Part shown: positions 41,327-48,374 of the stretch, piece after piece | Position numbering within the stretch: the first letter of the stretch is position 1 | Layout: each line of letters begins with the position of its first letter | NCBI GenBank assembly: GCA_903842345.1 | Contig: CAIMLR010000014.1 | Coordinates: 62,001 to 126,000, forward strand | Reading direction: 5' to 3' | DNA length: 64,000 nt | Source: an uncultured Myxococcales bacterium | GTDB lineage: Bacteria > Myxococcota_A > UBA9042 | Notes under the pieces: model-generated | What the model saw: the letters and a program-made list of their open reading frames with translations, nothing else | What the model was told of the DNA's origin: nothing | Databases searched by the model: none | Program-made: the position numbers and the translations under genes

Positions 41327-42175
41327 TCAGTCAACGTGACGCGGCTTCTTGGCCGCGTGCTTGGCCGCCTTCCTGGCCGCGGCTGCGGCTTTGGCGGCTT
41401 CGTGCTTCTCCGCCCGCGCCGCGCGTTGCGCCTTGGCGTTCGCCGCCTTGGCCGCCTTCGCTTCCTTGGCGCTCGCCAATCGCGCAGCGCGCTTTTCCGC
41501 CCCAGCGCTCCGCTTGGCCTGAACCGCGTCGCCGTGTCCGGCTTTCTTCGCGGCGATCGCGTCTGCCCGTGCCGCTTTCTTGGCCGCGCGCGCCGCCGCC
41601 AGGGCCGCCTTCTTGGCGTGGATGGCCTCTGCCCGCTGCTTGGCCTTCTCAGCGCGGGTCAGCTTGGCTGGCTTGGCGGCTTCGGCGGGGGCAGTCGCCG
41701 GCTGGGTAGCGATGGCCACCGCAGGTGCGGGATCAGGCGCCACGGTCGCCGGCGGCTTGGTCAGACCCGGACGGGGCGACGGCGGCGGCACCGGAACCAG
41801 CGGCGTGGAGGCCAGGACCGGATGACCCGCGGTCCCCGCTTCCTGGGCCTTTTGCAGCTGCCGTTGCGCGCTTTCCGTCCGCAGGTGCAGCGTACAGTGC
41901 CGCGCCTCCCGCATCTTGAGGTGCCATTGGGCCATGCGCGCCGTCAGGCACGGCTTGGCGTCCGCGTCCGCGTCCACACCTTCCACGCGGCCGTCCGGCG
42001 CAACGTGGACCATCACCTGCCCGGTCGCACCGCAGCGCTCCAGCTTGCCGCTCGCCTGCCGCACCAGCTTGTGCGCCAGCGACGGCTCACATCCACCCTG
42101 CACATCGGTCACGTCCATCGCCAGGACCGGCGCCGACGCCAGCACTCCCACGAGCAACACCATCCGCTCCAACAT
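41327..42175 (-). CDS. Secreted protein with Lys/Ala-rich histone H1-like tail
   Basis: The 282-residue product has a signal peptide (VLLVGVLASAPVLA, cleavage near residue 19). A globular part of about 90 residues carries four cysteines (GGCEP, RCG, KPCL, RHCTL), likely two disulphides. A Pro-rich linker then leads to a C-terminal tail of about 120 residues, almost only Ala, Lys and Arg (AKKAALAAARAAKKAAR and similar). The tail resembles histone H1-like sequences and may bind polyanions such as DNA, LPS or teichoic-type polymers outside the cell; that is inference. It follows the flavoprotein gene by 24 bases. No family recognised. Confidence 0.72.
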   Translation of the reverse strand: MLERMVLLVGVLASAPVLAMDVTDVQGGCEPSLAHKLVRQASGKLERCGATGQVMVHVAPDGRVEGVDADADAKPCLTARMAQWHLKMREARHCTLHLRTESAQRQLQKAQEAGTAGHPVLASTPLVPVPPPSPRPGLTKPPATVAPDPAPAVAIATQPATAPAEAAKPAKLTRAEKAKQRAEAIHAKKAALAAARAAKKAARADAIAAKKAGHGDAVQAKRSAGAEKRAARLASAKEAKAAKAANAKAQRAARAEKHEAAKAAAAARKAAKHAAKKPRHVD

Positions 42176-42199
42176 CGCGCGTCCTCCCCTCTTCGTGCG

Positions 42200-42802
42200 T
42201 TAGCGTCCCAGCGCCGTGGCCAGCGCTTCCACAAGCGTCGCGTCGTCCGGAAGCGTCGCCTTGCCATCGCGCGCCAGCGGCGCAATGACGACGCAACCCA
42301 GGTTCGCAAGCCGCGCCAGGCTTCCGCGCAGGATCGGATTGACCATCGAGCCGTGCATCGTCGGCGCAAGCAGCACCTGCGTCTTGCCCTGCTCCAGCAG
42401 CCCCAGGGCGCTGGCGAGCGTCGTCGTCACCGCATTGTCAGCGACGCCCGCGGCCAGCTTGTTGAGCGTCGAGTAGGTCGCTGGCGCCACCAGGTACGCG
42501 TCGGGATGCGTTTCCACGTGCTGCGCGCGGCCGTCCAGCGCGTGCACGACCGGGTGGAGCGTCGTCCATTCCAGCGCATCCACCGTCACGAATTGCAGCG
42601 CACTTGGCGTCGTGAACGCGTAGACGTCCGCGCCCGCGCGCCGCAGTTCGCGCACGAGCCCCGGCGTCCGGTACGCCGCGATGCCCCCCGTCACGCACAG
42701 GGCCACGCTCTTGCCCGCGAGCCGCTGGGACGTCGGCCGCAGCGCCCGGTCGCCGGGCAACGGCTCGCCCAACTGCCACTGAAAATCTTCTGGTTTTGCC
42801 AT
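42200..42802 (-). CDS. PPC-decarboxylase-like flavoprotein (CoaC/UbiX fold)
   Basis: The 200-residue protein has the flavoprotein fold of phosphopantothenoylcysteine decarboxylase: CVTGGIAAYRTPGLVRELRRAG at residues about 35-56, and VAPATYSTLNKLAAGVADNAVTTTL around 105-130 (read in parts). The substrate-clamp motif, PxMNxxMW in true decarboxylases, reads APTMHGSMV, so Asn is His and Trp is Val. It is therefore a homologue of uncertain activity rather than a safe CoaC. No fused CoaB domain. ATG at 42802 is chosen by homology; the longer ORF runs into the preceding gene's 3' end. Confidence 0.78.
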   Translation of the reverse strand: MAKPEDFQWQLGEPLPGDRALRPTSQRLAGKSVALCVTGGIAAYRTPGLVRELRRAGADVYAFTTPSALQFVTVDALEWTTLHPVVHALDGRAQHVETHPDAYLVAPATYSTLNKLAAGVADNAVTTTLASALGLLEQGKTQVLLAPTMHGSMVNPILRGSLARLANLGCVVIAPLARDGKATLPDDATLVEALATALGR

Positions 42803-42831
42803 GATCGCCAAGTCCTTTTGCGCTGCACCGT

Positions 42832-45753
42832 TCAGAGGCACGGCACCTGTACGCTGATGTCGTCGAGATAGACGCCCTGCCCGCCGTTGGCCACGGCATC
42901 GACCGTGTTGAACGAGAACTCGAAGCGCACGCTCTGGCCTTGGAGCGTCGTCGGCAACGCGACGTTGAACGGCGCCCACGCGCCCATGGTCGCGACCTGC
43001 GGCTTGTTCAGGAGCACGGTCGTCGTCACTGCGCCGGTCGGGCTCGTGGCAATGGCGCTGACGCTCCAGAGGTCGTAGCCGTTGCCGTTTTCCGTGTCAG
43101 ACCAGATGGCGAAGCTGAGTGTGCCCGAGGCGAACAGGAACGGCGGAAAGGCGATGGGCGGCGTGCTGGCGATGCCGGACGAGGCGCCGAAATCAAAGTT
43201 GTTGGCGGCGGGATTGCCGTAATAGAGCGCCGACGGGCCGCTGTTGAACACGGAGTTGGCGCGCAACTGCCAGCCAAGCGCGGGGCTGCCGCTGCTGTTG
43301 GTGAGCGTCATGCCTTCCAGCCCGGCGGTGTCAAAGCTGTTGGCCCACAGGACCGGCGCGCAGCAGATTGTGCTCGAGGTGTGCGCGCAGGCGCCGGCAT
43401 TGCAGATGTCCGTTGTGCAAGGGAAGCCGTCGTCGCAGCTCGCGTCGGTGCTGCAGCAGCCGGGAGTGGCCTCTGTGAGGCATTGATCGGTCGGCTCGTC
43501 GCAGACGCCAGTGAGGCACGCCCCGCCGGCGCAGACCCGCGGCGCGCCGCCCGTGCACGCGCCCGAGCCGTTGCATGCGTCGCCGACGGTGCAGTAGAGG
43601 CCGTCATCGCAGAGCGTCGTGCTGCCGGCGTTGATGAAGACGCAGCCTTTTTGCGTCTCGTCGCACATCCCGAGCAGACAGGTGGACGGCGAACCGCAGG
43701 CGAACGGCGTGCCGAGGCAGTCGCCGCTGGCGTCGCATTGCTCCGCGACGGTGCAAAACAGGCCGTCGTCACACGCCGTGCCCGTTGGCCTGGCCCACGC
43801 CTGACAAACGTGGCCTTCCGCGCCGGTTGACTGGCAAATCGCCTCCTTGCACGGCTGATCGACAGGGGGCGGGCAGATCAAAGGCGCGCCGGCGGTGCAC
43901 TTGCCGCCTTCGCAAATGTCTCCCGTCGTGCAGCCGTCCCCGTCCGCACACGCGGTGCCCGCGGGCTTCGCGACGGGCTGGCATTTGCCCGTGCTGGCGT
44001 CGCAAATGCCGGCGTTGCACGCATCCGCGACCACGCTGCAGTCCACGGGCGCGTTGCCAGGCAGGCATGCGCCGCCACTGCACGTGCCGCTCCCCGGCTT
44101 CTGGCACTTGTCGCCCGGGCTGCACGTGTTGCCATCCGCGGCCTTGGCCACGCATTTTCCGGCTTGGCAGACGTCGGTCGTGCACGGGTTCTTGTCGTCG
44201 CAGTCCACGTCCGCCGCGCAATCGCACTTCACCACGGAGATGCACTTGCCGCTCTTGCAGAGATCGTCCGTGCACACGTTGCCGTCGTCGCAGGCGCCGG
44301 CGTCGTTGACCGCGTGCTGGCAATCGGCGGTCAGGTCGCACGTGTCAGACGTACACGGATTCTGGTCGTTGCAGGCCGCTGGATCGCCCAGGTGCTGGCA
44401 GTCGCCGGTCTTGGTGTCGCAGCTGTCAAACGTGCACAAGAGCGCATCATCGCAGGGCTTCTTGCTGCCGGCGCAGGCGCCGCCCTGACACGCGTCGTTT
44501 TCCGTGCAGAGGTTGCCGTCGTCGCACGGACCGACCGCAGACGTGTGGAAACAGCCGATGTCGCCGGCGCATCCGTCCGCCGTGCACGGGTTGTTGTCCG
44601 CGCAATCGGCGGGCGCGGTCCCGACGCAGTCGCCGGCTACGCAGTAGGACGCCGCGGTGCAAGCGTTCCCGTCGTCGCAGGTGGGTGAGCCCGCGATCGG
44701 CAAGGTGACGCAACCGCCGCTGGTCAGGTCGCACGCGGTCTTGCGGCACGCGCCGTCCTTGGACGCATCGCAGACGACCGCCGAGTCCGGCTTGGGCACG
44801 CAGATCCCGAGGACGCCGTCGCACTTGTACTTGACGCTGCACAGGTCCATGGCCTTGCTGACGCACTCGCTGTCGGACGCGCAGGCGCAGGTGGGATCCG
44901 TCGACGGCTTGCCTTTGCAGACGCCTTTCTCGCAGAGGTCGGGCGCGGAGCACGCGTTGCCGTCGTCGCACGTGCCGATTTCAAAGCCGACGGCGGTGCA
45001 GCCGACCGCGAGGTCACAAGCGTCCTTGGTACACGGATTGCCGTCGGTGCACACGTCCAGCTTGGGCGTGTGCTGGCAGCCGCCGACCTTGGCGCAGGTG
45101 TCGAGCGTGCAATCGATGCCGTCTGAGCAGCCGAGAGGGGCGCCCTGACAAGCGCCGGCGATGCACGCGTCGCCCTGGGTGCAGGAGTCGCCGTCGTCGC
45201 AAAGCAGCGCCGGATTGGTGACCGGCTCGTGTGCGACGACCTTGCCCTGATCGCAGTAGTCGTTGGTGCACGGGTTCTTGTCGTCGTAGTCCGCGGCGCT
45301 GGCGGGCGTGCACGCGCCCGACTTGCAGACGTTGCCACAGGCGCCGATGCCGCACGCCGTGCCGTCCTGCTGAGATTGCGCGGCGCATTGTCCGGTGCCG
45401 TCGCAGCGGGTTTCCTGGCACGCGACGGGGTCATTGAACGGGTCCACGCACAGGTCGCCGACGGAGCGCAATTGCAGCTTGCAGAGCCCCGTCGCTTTGA
45501 CGCAGATCGGGTACTTGCAGGGCGTCTTGCCCTTGATGCCCTTGCAGTCGTCGTCCGTCTGGCAGCCGCCCGCTGTGTCGTTGCCCACCGCGTCGGTGCT
45601 GCTGTCGCCCGCGCTGTCGCCTGCCGTATCGCTGCCTGCGTCGCCGGCAACGTCGTCTGGGAGGATGGCCGCGTCGTCGCCGACGATGCGAATCTGGCCG
45701 CAGGCCGAGACGCCGATCGCCATCCAAACGAGCCAACGCAATGCACGCGTCAT
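42832..45753 (-). CDS. Large surface lipoprotein: Dictyostelium-type cysteine repeats plus C-terminal jelly-roll-like domain
   Basis: The 973-residue product has a lipoprotein signal (IGVSACGQ, cysteine near residue 17). An Asp/Ala/Gly/Ser/Thr linker follows (about 20-65), then more than fifteen cysteine-rich repeats of CDDGNxCT, CADNNPCT or CDDGLxCT type. The last ~170 residues contain few cysteines and many aromatic and beta-prone segments (LWANSFDTAGLEGMTLTN near the start, VYLDDISVQVPC at the end), like MAM or carbohydrate-binding jelly-roll domains. The architecture parallels the RCC1-headed lipoprotein at 15172-18828. Probably a surface adhesin or binding protein. Start at 45753 chosen for the signal peptide. 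Confidence 0.83.
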   Translation of the reverse strand: MTRALRWLVWMAIGVSACGQIRIVGDDAAILPDDVAGDAGSDTAGDSAGDSSTDAVGNDTAGGCQTDDDCKGIKGKTPCKYPICVKATGLCKLQLRSVGDLCVDPFNDPVACQETRCDGTGQCAAQSQQDGTACGIGACGNVCKSGACTPASAADYDDKNPCTNDYCDQGKVVAHEPVTNPALLCDDGDSCTQGDACIAGACQGAPLGCSDGIDCTLDTCAKVGGCQHTPKLDVCTDGNPCTKDACDLAVGCTAVGFEIGTCDDGNACSAPDLCEKGVCKGKPSTDPTCACASDSECVSKAMDLCSVKYKCDGVLGICVPKPDSAVVCDASKDGACRKTACDLTSGGCVTLPIAGSPTCDDGNACTAASYCVAGDCVGTAPADCADNNPCTADGCAGDIGCFHTSAVGPCDDGNLCTENDACQGGACAGSKKPCDDALLCTFDSCDTKTGDCQHLGDPAACNDQNPCTSDTCDLTADCQHAVNDAGACDDGNVCTDDLCKSGKCISVVKCDCAADVDCDDKNPCTTDVCQAGKCVAKAADGNTCSPGDKCQKPGSGTCSGGACLPGNAPVDCSVVADACNAGICDASTGKCQPVAKPAGTACADGDGCTTGDICEGGKCTAGAPLICPPPVDQPCKEAICQSTGAEGHVCQAWARPTGTACDDGLFCTVAEQCDASGDCLGTPFACGSPSTCLLGMCDETQKGCVFINAGSTTLCDDGLYCTVGDACNGSGACTGGAPRVCAGGACLTGVCDEPTDQCLTEATPGCCSTDASCDDGFPCTTDICNAGACAHTSSTICCAPVLWANSFDTAGLEGMTLTNSSGSPALGWQLRANSVFNSGPSALYYGNPAANNFDFGASSGIASTPPIAFPPFLFASGTLSFAIWSDTENGNGYDLWSVSAIATSPTGAVTTTVLLNKPQVATMGAWAPFNVALPTTLQGQSVRFEFSFNTVDAVANGGQGVYLDDISVQVPCL

Positions 45754-45796
45754 GCCGACAATCCTCCGGCCGGGGCAAACGGCACGTTCACACATG

Positions 45797-47035
45797 CTAG
45801 CGCCGCGGCTTGCGGGGCGCCATCGGTTCCCGAGCGGCGAAACCCGGGCGCCCCGGCGGCGGCGTCCCCGGCTGCTGCGGACGTCCCGGCTGCTGGGGGC
45901 GCTGCTCCTGCTTCGGCTGCTTCTGCGGGATCCAGCCCGGCTCCGTGCCACTCCCGCGCCGCATGTCTGCGGGCTGGCCCGGCACCACGAGCGCATCGCC
46001 GCGCCATGCTGTCGTCAGTTCTGGCCAGGTCCGCCCAGCATCGTGCCGCTCGGCGACGGCCACGCGCCGCCCGTCGGTGCCGCAGAGATAGCGGCGGAAG
46101 GTGTCGCCCGCCGTCATCGGCCCACCAATCACCCGGAACAACTGGCGATTCACCGGCGGCGGCGGCTGATCGATCAACACCAAATGGCTGAACTTGAGCG
46201 TTGCGCGGCGGTGGCCGATCGCGTCGTCCAGCATGGTCACCAACCGCGGCCGCTGCCACGGCTGCTCGGCGTGGCACCAGTCGCGCGTCGTGTCGGCCAT
46301 CGGACACGGCATGGACCCCATGCACGGCGAGACGATCGTCAACCCCGACTCCGCCACCAGGTGCTCCCGCACGCCGATGAGCTTGTGCGAACCGTGCCGC
46401 GTCGCCGGCTCCACCAGCACCACCGCACCGCCCGGCGCCAGACGTTCCGCCAGCAGCCGCTGCAGCCAGTCCTCCGCGGGCCGATTGGTCTGGCTGGGCC
46501 ATTCATTCAGCACGTGCGAGGCGAGGATGACGTCGTACTGCCCCGTCAGCTTGTGCAGCGTCTTGCCGTCGCGCAGGTTGCCATCGATCAGGCGCACTTT
46601 GCTGTCCGGCCGCAGCTGCTGCAGGATCGCCTGCCCGTCTTCCATCGACTGCCGCGCGGCGTCCACCGCCGTCACGTCCAGCGGCGCGTCGGTCGCCAGC
46701 GCCAGCGCCAACGTCGCCGTCAGCGGCCCGGAACCCAGATCGAGCACGCGCAACGGTCGCGCCGCGATGCGATCCAGGATGCCGGAACGCTGGAGCACGT
46801 GCAGGACGGTCGCCGCGCCGGTCGGCACAAAATAGAGGAGGTACGCGGCGCGAAAGCGCGGCTGGGTCATGTAGCCCGCCGGCAGCGCGATGCGGGCCTG
46901 GGTGAACAGCCCGGAGAGCAGCGAGAGCGCTTCCGCGTGCACATCCGCCAGCGGCTGGTGGCGCGCGCGGGGCGGCGTCAGGTGCGCGCGGACATGGGCT
47001 TCCAGCAGGTCAGGCAGGCCGGCGAGATCGGGCAT
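45797..47035 (-). CDS. Rsm22-family SAM-dependent methyltransferase (ribosome assembly)
   Basis: The 412-residue protein has a Rossmann methyltransferase core (VLDLGSGPLTATLALAL near residue 115; ILASHVLNEWP near 190). It also has the family's cysteine cluster SPCMGSMPCPMADTTRDWCH (about 255-275), which in Rsm22/METTL17 homologues binds an iron-sulphur cluster. Those proteins act in assembly of the small ribosomal subunit in mitochondria. The bacterial role is presumed similar but less studied. The last ~60 residues are a Pro/Gln/Gly-rich basic tail. Start ATG at 47035. A TTGACG-N17-CTCACT promoter lies about 70-95 bases upstream. It is followed after 43 bases by the cysteine-repeat lipoprotein. 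Confidence 0.83.
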   Translation of the reverse strand: MPDLAGLPDLLEAHVRAHLTPPRARHQPLADVHAEALSLLSGLFTQARIALPAGYMTQPRFRAAYLLYFVPTGAATVLHVLQRSGILDRIAARPLRVLDLGSGPLTATLALALATDAPLDVTAVDAARQSMEDGQAILQQLRPDSKVRLIDGNLRDGKTLHKLTGQYDVILASHVLNEWPSQTNRPAEDWLQRLLAERLAPGGAVVLVEPATRHGSHKLIGVREHLVAESGLTIVSPCMGSMPCPMADTTRDWCHAEQPWQRPRLVTMLDDAIGHRRATLKFSHLVLIDQPPPPVNRQLFRVIGGPMTAGDTFRRYLCGTDGRRVAVAERHDAGRTWPELTTAWRGDALVVPGQPADMRRGSGTEPGWIPQKQPKQEQRPQQPGRPQQPGTPPPGRPGFAAREPMAPRKPRR

Positions 47036-47102
47036 GGGTCGGGGAGGATTCGGCTGCAAGGGACTCCAAGGAGCGCAGCGCCCAGTGCGGGCAGGCAACG
47101 CG

Positions 47103-47131
47103 AGTGAGCGCGCGAAGTCAGCCTTCGTCAA
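47103..47131 (-). promoter_or_regulatory. Candidate promoter of the Rsm22 operon
   Basis: Minus strand: TTGACG (47131-47126), 17-base spacer, CTCACT (47108-47103), directly downstream of the intrinsic terminator of the preceding gene. This would start a transcript about 60 bases before the Rsm22 ATG. Confidence 0.45.
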
Positions 47132-47156
47132 CGCTCCCGGATCGAAACTGCAAACG

Positions 47157-47200
47157 AAAAAACCGCGGCGCTCGCAGAGTCTAGCCCTGCGAGGCCGCGG
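47157..47200 (-). terminator. Strong intrinsic terminator after the Lys/Glu-rich small gene
   Basis: Read on the minus strand, CCGCGGC-CTCGCA pairs with TGCGAG-GCCGCGG (13 bp with one bulged G at 47170, loop 47177-47187). It is followed immediately by six U residues (A6 on the plus strand, 47157-47162) and then CGUUU. It lies about 90 bases beyond the stop of the gene at 47288 and insulates it from the Rsm22 promoter. Confidence 0.85.
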
Positions 47201-47287
47201 CCTTTCGCGACAGTCAGCCCTGCATTGGCCGCGAGGACCTGCAGGTGCTGGAAAGACGGCGTAACCGAGAAAAGCGAGCCGTCAGGC

Positions 47288-47575
47288 TTACTTCTTCTCT
47301 TCGGCCTTCTTCTCGCCCTTTTCTTTCTTCTCGTGCTTCTTTTCGGCTTTCTTCTCGGCCTTTTCTTCGGCCTTCGTCTCGCCCTTCTCTTCTTTCTCTT
47401 TCTTGGCCTTCTTGCCCTTCTTCTCGGCCTTGGCTTCTTCCTTCTTCTCAGCCTTGGGCTCTTCCTTCTTCTCAGCCTTGGCTTCTTCCTTCTTCGGCTC
47501 GTCGGCGGCGAAAGCGGAAGCGCCCACGAAGGCGGAAAGAACGGCGACGGTCAGGGTCTTGGCGATCAACTTCAT
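47288..47575 (-). CDS. Small secreted Lys/Glu-rich protein, 95 residues
   Basis: The product has a clear Sec signal peptide (MKLIAKTLTVAVLSAFVGAS, cleavage after AFA). The remaining ~70 residues are almost only Lys, Glu and Ala in EEKKAEKK-type repeats, predicted as one long charged helix. ATG at 47575 begins the signal peptide exactly; the longer ORF adds eight residues. It has its own TTGACC-N17-TAAACG promoter with a leader of about 115 bases, and a strong terminator. This indicates a dedicated, probably well-expressed unit. Its periplasmic role is unknown; a spacer or polyelectrolyte function is possible. Confidence 0.7.
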   Translation of the reverse strand: MKLIAKTLTVAVLSAFVGASAFAADEPKKEEAKAEKKEEPKAEKKEEAKAEKKGKKAKKEKEEKGETKAEEKAEKKAEKKHEKKEKGEKKAEEKK

Positions 47576-47699
47576 CTGTTTGGCTCCTGAAAGGTGCAAC
47601 GCGGCGATGCGCGGAGTGCCGGTGGACGCGACTTTGGTTCATCACCGATTCAGTGCAGCCAACCTGACAGCACAGAATCGTCGCCCAGCAACTGCACAC

Positions 47700-47728
47700 C
47701 GTTTAAAGGCATTCGCCGCTCAGGTCAA
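47700..47728 (-). promoter_or_regulatory. Candidate promoter of the Lys/Glu-rich small gene
   Basis: Minus strand: TTGACC (47728-47723), 17-base spacer, TAAACG (47705-47700). The sequence around it (TTTAAA) is the most AT-rich point of this intergenic region. The leader is about 115 bases long. Confidence 0.5.
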
Positions 47729-47852
47729 GTCCTGCCCCCAAAGCCTCGGGCGCGCGGGCCCTCGCGAGAACGACTTGGGCGCAGCACCCGTTCAGCGCTG
47801 CGCCCAAGTCTTGCTCTCTGCGATCGCCGGGTTGCCCGTCACACCGCGTGGG

Positions 47853-48107
47853 CTACTGCGGCGCGGGGGTCGGCGCCGGTGCGACGTCTTTCTTGGGCTC
47901 GTCTTTCTTGTCTTTGGCCTTGTCGCCCTTCTTGGGGTCCGCTTTGCCGCCGCAGCCGCCTTTGCCGCCGCAACCGCCCTTTCCGCCGCAGCCAGCCTTG
48001 CCGGTCACGGCCTTGCCCGCACTGCCTTCGTCGGCATTCGCCGTCGCGCCCATCGCCAGCCCCGCAACTGCAACGCTCAGCGTCGTCGCGATCAAACCCT
48101 TCTTCAT
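47853..48107 (-). CDS. Small secreted CGGK-repeat protein, 84 residues
   Basis: The product has a Sec signal peptide (GLIATTLSVAVAGLAMGATA, cleavage near residue 25). A short acidic stretch follows, then three perfect GGCGGK-type repeats (cysteines at 40, 46 and 52), then a Lys/Asp-rich segment and a Pro/Ala tail. The three cysteines spaced by six residues in a Gly/Lys background suggest metal or thiol chemistry. It recalls small exported metal-buffering peptides (BufA/HvfA type) but lacks their EGKCG motif and neighbouring DUF692 gene. ATG at 48107 is preceded by AGGAGAG. A TTGACG-N17-CACAAT promoter lies upstream. It precedes the Lys/Glu-rich gene on the same strand. Confidence 0.75.
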   Translation of the reverse strand: MKKGLIATTLSVAVAGLAMGATANADEGSAGKAVTGKAGCGGKGGCGGKGGCGGKADPKKGDKAKDKKDEPKKDVAPAPTPAPQ

Positions 48108-48246
48108 GCTCTCTCCTGCGTGCGGAGGCGGCCAGAGGCCCGCTTCCAGTTGGTTGCGCACTTTCGCCCTGAAGCCGCGAATTCCGGGAATCCGCGACCG
48201 CTGAGCCCTTCTCTCGTTCAAACGCCCGCATGGGCCCGCCCATTCG

Positions 48247-48275
48247 ATTGTGCGGATCGCGCAACGCGGCGTCAA
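48247..48275 (-). promoter_or_regulatory. Candidate promoter of the CGGK-repeat gene
   Basis: Minus strand: TTGACG (48275-48270), 17-base spacer, CACAAT (48252-48247). It would give a leader of about 130 bases, long for this genome and possibly regulatory. Confidence 0.5.
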
Positions 48276-48321
48276 CGGCGTTTTGCCCAGCGGCACAGCG
48301 GTCAGAAACACGTCCAGACGC

Positions 48322-48350
48322 TTGCCCGAAAGGCGCCGCTGTGGCACCGT
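48322..48350 (+). promoter_or_regulatory. Candidate promoter of the FabG4-like gene
   Basis: TTGCCC (48322-48327), 17-base spacer, CACCGT (48345-48350), with GGGAGA and the ATG at 48375 following within 25 bases. It is divergent from and close to the CGGK-gene promoter. Confidence 0.42.
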
Positions 48351-48374
48351 TTTCGCCCTAACCGGGAGACGATC

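Noticed and set aside
47853-48107. A BufA/HvfA-type bufferin precursor
   Set aside because: The EGKCG motif is missing and there is no DUF692 or DoxX partner next to it; only a general resemblance remains.
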